Positions 56,494-64,000 of a stretch of 64,000 nucleotides of DNA are shown here, piece by piece. Below the pieces are notes generated by a model, which worked only from the letters and a program-made list of their open reading frames with translations, ran no database searches and had not been told where the DNA came from. Positions within the stretch are counted from its first letter, which is position 1, and each line of letters opens with the position of its first letter. Source of the stretch: Undaria pinnatifida (taxonomy: Eukaryota > Sar > Phaeophyceae > Laminariales > Alariaceae); assembly GCA_012845835.1 (NCBI GenBank), contig JABAKD010000036.1, positions 1,054,001-1,118,000 on the forward strand, written 5' to 3'. The translations under genes and the position numbers were made by a program.

Positions 56494-56773
56494 TGGAGGA
56501 GCAGAACAGAGCGAAGGCCCTCGACAACAGTAAAACTGCTACCAGATATTACATAGTCAAGAGTCGGTTAAGGAGTGGAACCGGCATGATAGACCCTCAG
56601 CCCCTGAGCGATGATATTTCACACCACGAGATTCGATCAGCATTTGGTCGCGTGAAGCAAGATCTGGCGGCGATAAACAGCATTTTCACGGGGTTGTCGG
56701 ACAGCGCTGCCTGCACGCCAGGAACATCCGACAGCAGTGATATGGCCGTGGCCATGTCGCAGGATCATGCAAG
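56494..56773 (+). CDS. Orphan exon-like coding segment, unknown protein
   Basis: 280 bp bounded by an acceptor (CACATGTAG) and a good donor (GCAAG|GTGCGT), open throughout, with matching phases (two bases, 92 codons, two bases). The peptide (EEQNRAKALDNSKTATRYYI, SHHEIRSAFGRVKQDLAAIN) is helical and charged, without a known domain. It lies 261 bp upstream of the ispG start on the other strand. The next exon to the right would lie beyond the LTR retrotransposon; no partner exon was found to the left. It may be a piece of a divergent gene or a relic. Confidence 0.4.
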
Positions 56774-56889
56774 GTGCGTAGTGTGGCCAAGAACGATAGT
56801 CTACATGGATATCTGAATGGCTACGTTCAGGTTAGTTTGTACGGTCAACTCCGCCCAAAACCAACTTTCAACTTTTCTTGCGATACTCG

Positions 56890-57024
56890 TGCTACCACGA
56901 TACTAACTACTGCTGTACTGCTACTATTAATACTGCTGTTAATACTACTACTAATATTATTACTACAACTACTAAATACTACTGCTAACACTGCTACTAC
57001 CACTACTACTACTACTACTACTAA

Positions 57025-57076
<52 letters not shown>

Positions 57077-57199
57077 GCTGCTACTTCTACTACTACTACT
57101 ACTACTATTACTACTACTGCTACTATTACTACTACTTCTACCCACTACTACAGTTAATACTATTTATACTACGGTTCCTACTACTACTGCTCCTACTAC
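56890..57199 (+). repeat. TAC/ACT trinucleotide microsatellite
   Basis: About 300 bp dominated by ACT repeats with ATT, GCT and AAC variants. It is the insertion target of the LTR retrotransposon; the same repeat (CTACTA) resumes after the 3' LTR. Confidence 0.95.
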
Positions 57200-57403
57200 T
57201 GTGGATACCAGTCCCTATTCCCTAGATTGTACCGCCTCCTTATCACTACAATACTTCAAGATCATCCTGGCTCCTCGAGGCAGACTCTGAAGTGTTTCCT
57301 CTTTGTTGACCCTCGAGCGTGCGGTTGCGCACATAACCCACCTCGGTGTGTCTCCACACCTCCCTCAGAGAAAGAAAACCTGCGAAGGGACTACCGTCCC
57401 ACA
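57200..57403 (+). repeat. 5' LTR
   Basis: Begins TGTGGATACC and ends CGTCCCACA. It differs from the 3' LTR at three positions (about 98.5 percent identity), a sign of recent insertion. Confidence 0.95.
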
Positions 57404-57405
57404 AT

Positions 57406-57420
57406 TGGCGTCGAGGCAGT
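57406..57420 (+). promoter_or_regulatory. Primer-binding site
   Basis: TGGCGTCGAGGCAGT starts two bases after the 5' LTR. TGG fits the complement of a tRNA CCA end; I cannot assign the tRNA. Confidence 0.6.
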
Positions 57421-57506
57421 GAAGCTTGATCGGTGCTAGAAACCCCACCGAAAGAGCGGGTAAGCTTCAATTCCAAAAAAACCCGCACGTTTGTCCCGCT
57501 TGCCAT

Positions 57507-59033
57507 ATGGCAGACGGGGCAGACCCCCCTGGTCCCGGGGATGGTCATACGGACCCAAACATCCTTCCCCCACGTCTGGAGGGAGGTGGCCTTCCCTCAC
57601 GTCCTGAGGAAGGTCATTCGAATCAAGACCAGGAGGAGGAGGAAGAGGAAGAGGTAGAAGAAGAAACCTACTTCAGCCCCCGCGAGCCGTCACCTGGCCA
57701 AGATTCTTCTGAAGAAGAGCAGAGGCGACACCGTTATGGTCGCCACCGTAGTCGTCGAGGGCGTCACCGCCGCCGGTCGTTCTCCCCCGTAGGGAAAGGA
57801 GCAGCTGGTGAAGTCTCCTTTCCTCATCACATGGTCAGTAGTTCCCCACGACAGCAGTCGCTCATTAGCGAAAGTAACATTGCTAAGTTGAACGAACTGC
57901 TTGATAGGTCGTTGACTGAAGAAGGACTTACAAGCAATATTGCTGACCTGTTGTCTACGTTGACGGGTAGAGTACAACTAGCTCCGTCTGATTCAAGCAG
58001 CCTTAAAATAGGCAGTTCAGTCCCGTCTGTGTCATCTGTTGACACGAGGATGACAATGTCTGACTTCGGTGCTATCTCTAAGTTTTCAGGAAACGAAAAC
58101 GACAAGAACAGCATCCTTAATGTTATGTCACAGTATGAAGCATTCGTCACCGCGTCGTTAAAGTCACGTCCCGGCGTCACCGAGGACATGATTGATGACC
58201 TCCTAATAACATACTTCATCTTCGTGTTGAAGGACGAGGCTATCCAGTTTTATACCCAGCTGGTAGGAGGTCAGGTTCCGTGGAGACGTAGTGCTGATGG
58301 AGATCGGCGACTGTCAGATACCGAGAGCAGCGCAAAACTGACCTCGTGGTCGGAAATGAAAACTGCTTTTGAAGCGTCGTACTTGTCAGCAGACGCTCTG
58401 GCACGCTCAGTAGAGCAGATTGTCACTCTGACTCAGGGTCCAAATGAGTCAGTAACGTCATACGTAAACCGTCTTAGAGACAGTTTTAACAGTTTGAACC
58501 GTCAAGTTCAAAAACATGTACAGCCTGTAGAAGCTTTGCAAATCGGAATTTTTGAGCGTGGGTTACGCCCAGAAATTTTGGAACTACAACGCATTGGCCA
58601 GTACTGTAAGTCAATGCAGCAGGCAGTCGATAGGGCCCAGCGTAGTGCTGCGTCCCTAGCAGCAGTCGATGGCACAGTCAGTGCCATGTCATGGTCGACT
58701 GTTGCGCGCGGTCGTTCTAGAGCTCAGGTGCGAGCAGTACGCGGCCCTGAGAGTCGTCTTGAACGTAAACGCTCACACAGCGGTTCTCGTAAGAACCACG
58801 GTTCAGCAGCAGCAGCAGCATCTCACTTGTCCAGTTCGAAGATGCCTGCAGCTAGGTCGTCTACGTCTAGGTTGAACATCACGCGTGATCATTCACCCTG
58901 TTCAGTATCTGGGTGTACGGCTAGAGATAAGTCCAGTCACGCCAGTAATGATTGCTTTAACCACCCCTTGTTTGGGGAGGCTAACCTAGCCCGGTATCGG
59001 GAGAGGAGAGCTCGCCGTCAGAAGTCCACCTGA
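57507..59033 (+). CDS. gag: Gag polyprotein of the LTR element
   Basis: 508 residues from the first in-frame ATG; the frame is open from further upstream but without ATG. The N-terminal third is disordered: an acidic run (EEEEEEEVEEE) followed by an Arg/Ser-rich block (RRHRYGRHRSRRGRHRRRS). The central part is the retrotransposon capsid-type gag domain (LTSWSEMKTAFEASYLS, QGPNESVTSYVNRLRDSF). Near the C terminus a Cys/His cluster (CSVSGCTARDKSSHASNDCF) sits where a zinc knuckle belongs, but its spacing is not CX2CX4HX4C. It ends in TGA at 59,031-59,033 followed by CGG. The intact length suggests it is still functional. Confidence 0.9.
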   Translation: MADGADPPGPGDGHTDPNILPPRLEGGGLPSRPEEGHSNQDQEEEEEEEVEEETYFSPREPSPGQDSSEEEQRRHRYGRHRSRRGRHRRRSFSPVGKGAAGEVSFPHHMVSSSPRQQSLISESNIAKLNELLDRSLTEEGLTSNIADLLSTLTGRVQLAPSDSSSLKIGSSVPSVSSVDTRMTMSDFGAISKFSGNENDKNSILNVMSQYEAFVTASLKSRPGVTEDMIDDLLITYFIFVLKDEAIQFYTQLVGGQVPWRRSADGDRRLSDTESSAKLTSWSEMKTAFEASYLSADALARSVEQIVTLTQGPNESVTSYVNRLRDSFNSLNRQVQKHVQPVEALQIGIFERGLRPEILELQRIGQYCKSMQQAVDRAQRSAASLAAVDGTVSAMSWSTVARGRSRAQVRAVRGPESRLERKRSHSGSRKNHGSAAAAASHLSSSKMPAARSSTSRLNITRDHSPCSVSGCTARDKSSHASNDCFNHPLFGEANLARYRERRARRQKST

Positions 59034-59486
59034 CGGTACCCAGTTGTGGAAGTCGTCCCCGCAGTTGGGAGTTCGTTTAGGGTTTCCCCCGAGATCGATT
59101 GTCCATCGGTTTCTGTAAGGTCGGGTAATCCGAGGGACGACATAGGGAAGCACGTGCTTTCCGAGTCGCTCACCCTCGAAGGTATGTCCATCTGTGATGA
59201 GACAAGTAAGGATACTGCAGTCGTAGATCCTTCCCCTGTAAGTAAGCGTGTGCGTTTTGCAGACAGTGTACCTGGTAGGTCGTTGGTTGACATGTGTCCC
59301 GCAGACCCCCATGTAGGCAATACGCAGGCGGATTTTTTATTGCCAGTACCTAGTGAATCAGTGTCTAGGGATGTAGGTAATAAGCAGGTGGATTCTTCGT
59401 TGCCAGCGAGTGATGAATCTGTGTCTATGGATGTCAATGAAGACTGCCCTGGTCATGAAAGGAGCAGTACTCATAATATAAAATAA
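59034..59486 (+). CDS. Linker frame downstream of gag, same frame
   Basis: About 150 codons in the gag frame after TGA CGG, with no ATG until about 59,184 and no known domain. Ser/Asp/Val-rich with a repeated motif (SESVSRDVGNKQVDSSLP, then SDESVSMDV). It ends at TAA TAA in a run AAAATAATAAAC, where the protease frame (+1) opens at 59,482. Could be a readthrough extension of gag and the entry to pol. Confidence 0.5.
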   Translation, partial: RYPVVEVVPAVGSSFRVSPEIDCPSVSVRSGNPRDDIGKHVLSESLTLEGMSICDETSKDTAVVDPSPVSKRVRFADSVPGRSLVDMCPADPHVGNTQADFLLPVPSESVSRDVGNKQVDSSLPASDESVSMDVNEDCPGHERSSTHNIK

Positions 59487-60138
59487 TAAACATGAAGAAT
59501 GGTACGCCTGTGCTTTATCGCGTCGTACGCGATCGCCGCTTACGCTTGCTTTCTCGTCTCATCGCGTTCATATATGTGGACGTATTGGAGGCTTCGAGGT
59601 GCCTCGTGTCACTGTTGACACGGCAAGCGATGTTCCATGGGTGGCTTTCTCGTTTGTGAAACACCACCCTATCTTGAAAAATGAACCGATACATGCCATC
59701 CCACCTGCTGTGCTCACGTTGAAAGCCGCAAATGGATCAATGATGGAAATACTAGGGTTCATTCGCTTTGATTTACAACTGGGGGACGTCACTCGCCCAG
59801 TAGAAGCGCTTGTCATTTCATCGTTACGTCCTGATGATATCCTGTTAGATAACAGCGTCATGTCTTTATTTGGTGCGAAAATGGACTGGAAAAATCAATG
59901 TATCACTTTTCATTCAAGCGAAACAACAATACCCGCTGTTCATCGTGTTGATTCAAGTACCACTGGATCATCAATTTCCCCAGCAGAAGTAACCTCTGCG
60001 TCTGTCGCATCCGTCCATGCTGACTTTGAGGCTATCCCTGTTTGTCTGAAATCTTGTTTTGTTTACCAGCAGGAACTGAGGCATCGGTTGTTGTTTTCAC
60101 CGATACAAAACCTCAGGTTGATACTGACGTCGTATTAG
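59482..60138 (+). CDS. Aspartic protease domain of pol
   Basis: Retropepsin-like: PRVTVDTASDVPWVAFSFV has the catalytic Asp-Thr-Ala (most retropepsins have Asp-Thr/Ser-Gly), followed by LKAANGSMMEILGFIRFDL (the flap region) and LVISSLRPDDILLDNSVMS (the usual Ile-Leu-Gly box is replaced by Ile-Leu-Leu-Asp). The frame is +1 to gag and has no ATG before the catalytic block, so it needs a frameshift or fusion for expression. It overlaps the RT frame at 60,030-60,138; a one-base loss in the T-rich stretch near 60,060 explains the break. Confidence 0.75.
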   Translation, partial: NNKHEEWYACALSRRTRSPLTLAFSSHRVHICGRIGGFEVPRVTVDTASDVPWVAFSFVKHHPILKNEPIHAIPPAVLTLKAANGSMMEILGFIRFDLQLGDVTRPVEALVISSLRPDDILLDNSVMSLFGAKMDWKNQCITFHSSETTIPAVHRVDSSTTGSSISPAEVTSASVASVHADFEAIPVCLKSCFVYQQELRHRLLFSPIQNLRLILTSY

Positions 60139-61538
60139 AACCTCGTACGGTATCTCAATCCGAATTCTCCGAAAATATTGGAACAAAAAAATTCCAAACT
60201 TTCGAACGTGTTGTTGTTGCACGTACTGTAGCAACATGGCGTGCAGTGGACGGGTCCGTCTGGTTGCAAATCGCCAATCCGTCTACGCGCGGTGTCACTA
60301 TACCCGCACATCTAGCACTTGCGCTCTTATCAACAGCCAGTGTGACGGATACACCTGAATTACGGATAAGTGCGGTAGCCGCATCACCCAAAAATAAGGA
60401 TGAGCTAGCAGCTGCGCGAGAAGCACTAGAGCCAGCCCTTGCTAAAGCATTTGCCGACACTACCTTCTCACCCGAACAAGTTTCGGAGGTTATAAACCTA
60501 TGCGCAAAATACCGCCCAGTCTTTTCGTTGTCAGCGGATGAGTTAGGCTGTTGTAAAATAGCCGAAGCTACATTCCCGTTACAACCAGGCACTCGTCCGG
60601 TTGATCGTGCGCCGTACCGTACCTCACCCCGCCTTCAAAAACAAATCGATGACCAAGTCGACAAGTTACTGAAGCAGGGAATAATAGAGGAACGCACAAG
60701 TGCCTGGGGTAGTCCTGTTACTATTGTCAGCAAAGCTGATGGGTCACCACGGTTCTGTGTTGACTACCGTAACACTCTCAATCGTCATCTCGTCCGTAAA
60801 ACATGGGCCATGCCCAACATCGAAACTCATCTCGACTCTGTGGGTGGAGCCAAGTTCATCACAGTAGCCGACGTCCAGAGTGCTTTTCATCAGCTTCCTG
60901 TTGCTGACGCGGACATCGAATCAACTGCTTTTGTTACAGCTAAAGGCAAGTACTGCTTTAAACGCATGCCGTTCGGAGTTTGTAACGCACCCTGGTTGTA
61001 TCAACATATGATGTCGCTCGCCCTTGGTGATACTGGTTCAGCCAATGGTCTTTTGTGTTATATGGATGATTTAATAGCTTGTTCATCTACGTGGGAAGCA
61101 CATCTGTTGTTACTCGAACGCATGTTTTCAGCTCTACAAGCAGCTGGTTTGACGCTAAAACCGTCCAAGTTACAGTTCGGTTCGAAACAAGTTAAATATT
61201 TAGGTCATATAATATCGGAACATGGTATCACTATTGGCGATGACCGTATAAAAGCCATTAGTGAGTTGCCAGACCCGAAGAATATCAAGGAACTACGTTC
61301 TTTATTAGGCACACTCAATTTCGTACGCCGGTTTGAACCAGAATATGCTGAAGGTACAGCACCTCTGGTCGAGCTTACTAAAAAGCAGTATAAGCAACGG
61401 CGGGAATTCGAGAAACACTGGGGAACAACTCAATCTGAAGCAGTAACCCGGATTAAGAAGTTGTTATCTTCCCCTCCAGTATTACATTTCCCTGATTATT
61501 CTAAAGTGTTTATCGTACATACATGTAGATGCAAGTGA
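60030..61538 (+). pseudogene. pol: Reverse transcriptase domain of pol
   Basis: The N-terminal linker (LPAGTEASVVVF) leads to a full Ty3/Gypsy RT: FPLQPGTRPVDRAPYRTSP, GIIEERTSAWGSPVTIV, FCVDYRNTLN, TVADVQSAFHQLPV, KRMPFGVCNAPWLYQ, the catalytic LLCYMDDLIACSS, and the thumb VKYLGHIISEHGI and IKELRSLLGTLNFVRRF. The frame is lost at 61,517-61,524, where ACAT is duplicated just before the RNase H Asp, giving an early stop at 61,536. RT itself is intact, but the pol polyprotein is not. Confidence 0.9.
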
Positions 61539-62318
61539 AGCAGGAGTCGGAGCATTCTTAGCCCAAAACGCCAACGAAGGATCTGATAAACCAGACCTAC
61601 AAATCATTGCTTACTTTAGTAAACGTTTTACGAAAGGACAAAAACATTATTCAGCAACGATGAAAGAGTGTTGTGGAGTTGTCCTCGCTCTACAGCATTG
61701 GAGTGTTGTAGAGTTGTCCTCGCTCTACAGCACTGGCGTCCGTACCTTTGGGGCAAACACTTTAAATGCGTCACCGACCACGCTGCTCTCACACATCTAT
61801 ATTATATGCAAGACACATCCAACATGTTAACACGTTGGGCCATTGCCTTGCAAAGTTTCGATTTTACAGTCGAACATAAGCCGGGAAAATTACACGTAGT
61901 ACCGGACACATTATCCCGATTGTTTGGCGACACACCAGAGGACACAACCCAAGGAAAGACGTCTCTTTCTGATGTGTTGCCGCCGAAACCCAGGTTAGCC
62001 TCTATCTGTCGCAATGTACCACAAGATGGGCTACCCTATCGCCCACCAACTCCACGTGCGTATGAAGTACATTCTAATAATTTGAATGAACTTTGTCTAG
62101 TCGAGAGTGATCGGGAATTGTTTACGAGTATTGTATCAGTTTTTCCTACATTAGACCCGGAGAAGTTAATAAAAGGGCAGAAATTAGAATTTGGGGCATA
62201 CTTCAAGTTTTTAGGTGAACCCATTTATTCTTCCCTTCCGCGACGAGAAACACTTCAATCCGCGAGTAATTTATTCATAGTTGTCGTAGATCCTGATTTC
62301 AATCTTTTTGGGAACTAA
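61521..62318 (+). pseudogene. RNase H domain of pol, frame broken twice
   Basis: After the 4-bp duplication the next frame reads VDASEAGVGAFLA, IIAYFSKRFTKGQKHYSAT and KECCGVVLALQHW. A 35-bp tandem duplication (61,666-61,700 and 61,701-61,735) shifts the frame again. The rest reads FKCVTDHAALTHLY, LTRWAIALQSFDFTVEHKPG and VVPDTLSRLF. The catalytic Asp (DAS), Glu (KEC) and Asp (TDH) are present. The tail to 62,318 has no domain I recognise, and a further slip in the T5 run at 62,295 leads to a last stretch (GWYHRRQIPHCSEFIRSYFA) ending at 62,526. Confidence 0.8.
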
Positions 62319-62526
62319 ATTACCAATACCAAATTTAGATGAAGAAACATCCCCGTTTAATGTTCAGTTCCGAGTCCGTTTTCGTGGGGAAGGTCCAAAT
62401 AGCGATGGCTGGTATCACCGTCGCCAAATTCCCCACTGCAGTGAATTTATTCGCTCATATTTTGCGAGAACCCAGGACGTCCCTCCTGATCCGCAAACAC
62501 CAACAACTCCCGCGTCTCCAGTCTAG

Positions 62527-63767
62527 CAAACTGTCGAGGCAGAGCCAACGGTACCATCACGTTTGTGCCGCGTTATGAGTTGGATACCAAAGTCGATAAT
62601 GGGCACGGTAGGTCGTCAACCACCTCTTCATTATCTTATTTTCCTTTTGTAAGGAAATACTTGACATCATCGATGTTCGACGATCGCCGTTGTCAAGCAG
62701 CAGATTTTTGCATATACAGACTGATCCCCTGTATACAGTCTGCAAGTCCGTTGATGGCAATCGTTTTGAGTTAGACATGTTGTGTTCCTGTAAATTGTGG
62801 TCAGTGGGAGGAAGATCACATTTAGAGCGAATGGGGACGCCCACGAGCTCCGAATGTAATATCAACTCGCCAAGTTGCTGATGTACAAGATACAGAGATG
62901 TCTAATTCCCATCTGGTCGTTGTCATACACCAGATTGTATCATGGTTGTTGCATAGCAGGTTCTGCCCTTGGTACAGGCTGAACGTGCGGGTGTGGAGAT
63001 ACTAAGTTGTATCTCAGTGCAATAAATAAACGAGGTACGTTAAATATTGTAGAGTTAAAGCTCTGCATATCTAAAAGGTGCAGGTCTGTTTACAGGCATA
63101 ATACCCTCAACTCGAACGAGGCTTCTTCGAAGAGTTACCAATTGTTTATCGTTTAGATTGTCATATCTCGACGATAGCACTGAGAGATGTACTATCTTGA
63201 GACAAGCTAAGTTTCGATAGTAGTCTGTAACACCATGATATATACCATGGCAATCCCACCATGCTACGTAGCAAGATGGAGGAGCCGGACCTTGTTTATC
63301 AGTATGTCAAAATCTTCATGAAGTACCAAGTGTTAGCAGTCTGAGCACACTTGAAGAAGGTCCTAGGTTGTCAATCGTACTACAGGTCACAACTGCACCC
63401 AGCAAAGTCGCGCAAGCTGAGGCTTAGCAGTAAACCTGTTCTCTGAAAGTTTCGTAGCTAGTTCGTGCTAGCTCTAAACTGTCATTGTCGTTCCCGTAGG
63501 AACATGTCCAAGGATTGTGTCGCGATTCGAAACGTTTCGAAGCAGCGATAACATTGTACAGCATGGAAGTCCCGTTAATACTTGAGATGAGTCATAATCA
63601 TATTTACGTGTTTTACCGACACGAATATGAAGTCATATTGACAATTGTTTTACCCGAGTTTCGGACTCTGCTGCAATAATAGTGATTATCGGCGTATTCC
63701 AGGGAATTCCTAAGATCCTGTTATCCCAAGTCGACACCTCTTATAAGACGCGCACGTTTGCACGTCT
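62527..63767 (+). other. Non-coding 3' region of the LTR element
   Basis: About 1.2 kb with only short open frames on either strand. A DDE integrase would need about 350 codons here or just before; I see neither an HHCC zinc-binding module nor a D,D35E pattern. Short internal repeats with TTCGATAGTAG- and GATAGCACTGAG-like words are the only structure noted. Confidence 0.6.
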
Positions 63768-63768
63768 G

Positions 63769-63785
63769 AAAAAAGGGGGGGGTGA
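63769..63785 (+). promoter_or_regulatory. Polypurine tract
   Basis: GAAAAAAGGGGGGGGTGA immediately precedes the 3' LTR, the usual position for the plus-strand primer. Confidence 0.85.
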
Positions 63786-63989
63786 TGTGGATACCAGTCC
63801 CTATTCCCTAGATTGTACCGCCTCCTTATAACTACAATACTTCAAGATCATCCTGGCTCCTCGAGGCAGACTCTGAGGTGTTTCCTCTTTGTTGACCCTC
63901 GAGCGTGCGGTTGCGCACATAACCCACCTCGGTGTATCTCCACACCTCCCTCAGAGAAAGAAAACCTGCGAAGGGACTACCGTCCCACA
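63786..63989 (+). repeat. 3' LTR
   Basis: Full 204-bp copy ending 11 bases before the window edge. The differences from the 5' LTR are C/A, A/G and G/A substitutions. The flank CTACTATC continues the TAC microsatellite. Confidence 0.95.
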
Positions 63990-64000
63990 CTACTATCAAA

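Larger units (their letters stand above)
57200..63989 (+). mobile_element. LTR retrotransposon, Ty3/Gypsy-type pol, no integrase seen
   Basis: 6,790 bp with both LTRs (204 bp each, three differences), TGTGG/CCACA termini and a CTAC target duplication (57,196-57,199 and 63,990-63,993). Order: LTR, primer-binding site, gag, stop, linker frame, protease, RT, RNase H, about 1.2 kb without coding content, polypurine tract, LTR. The domain order PR-RT-RH and the YMDD box fit Ty3/Gypsy, but the HHCC/DDE integrase that should follow RNase H is not readable. Young by LTR identity, yet pol has at least three frame breaks after the protease. Confidence 0.95.

Noticed and set aside
56774-57157. Open frame of 127 codons rich in Thr
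   Set aside because: It is translation of the TAC/ACT microsatellite.
60030-60138. Programmed -1 frameshift between protease and RT
   Set aside because: No slippery heptamer is visible; a one-base loss in a T-rich run is simpler, and pol has other decay lesions.

Overview
The window is nuclear DNA of a photosynthetic stramenopile (heterokont) alga, plausibly a brown alga or relative. Two genes encode pre-proteins with the bipartite plastid leader of secondary plastids: a signal peptide ending just before a Phe (GSA|FLQP in ispG, VNA|FVQP in the lumen protein). Genes are split into many short exons by introns of about 0.3 to 12.5 kb, and interstitial telomere motifs are of the TTAGGG/CCCTAA type. 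Roughly nine tenths of the window is intron, repeat and transposon.

Layout: (1) 195-7,962, minus: an aldo/keto reductase with nine in-phase exons and the complete catalytic tetrad; the N-terminal exon was not found. (2) 10,088-14,551, plus: a decayed tyrosine-recombinase retrotransposon (RT, RNase H, recombinase) between 70-bp direct repeats. (3) 14.5-19.7 kb: SINE-like copies and a DNA-transposon remnant. (4) 19,728-33,517, plus: a plastid thylakoid-lumen protein with four exons, a 12.5-kb first intron full of repeats, and an unlocated 3' end. (5) 33.5-39.5 kb: no recognised gene; a SINE, a roughly 250-bp satellite, one small ORF. (6) 39,524-56,232, minus: a complete 15-exon gene for plastid 4-hydroxy-3-methylbut-2-enyl diphosphate synthase (IspG/GcpE/HDS, 755 aa) of the MEP isoprenoid pathway. 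(7) 57,200-63,989, plus: an LTR retrotransposon of Ty3/Gypsy type, both 204-bp LTRs present, inserted in a TAC microsatellite, without a recognisable integrase.

The ispG product and the lumen protein both serve the plastid (isoprenoid precursors; thylakoid lumen, possibly photosystem II). The reductase has no visible link to them, and nothing suggests co-transcription.

Most unusual signals: at least four ispG introns (4, 5, 6 and 7), and in a related form intron 2, begin with tandem repeats whose unit carries a degenerate copy of the exon/intron 5' splice junction; and the palindromic 9-mer TACC(A/T)GGTA occurs at least 24 times where about 0.5 is expected, once as a 7-bp insertion that breaks a transposon reading frame.
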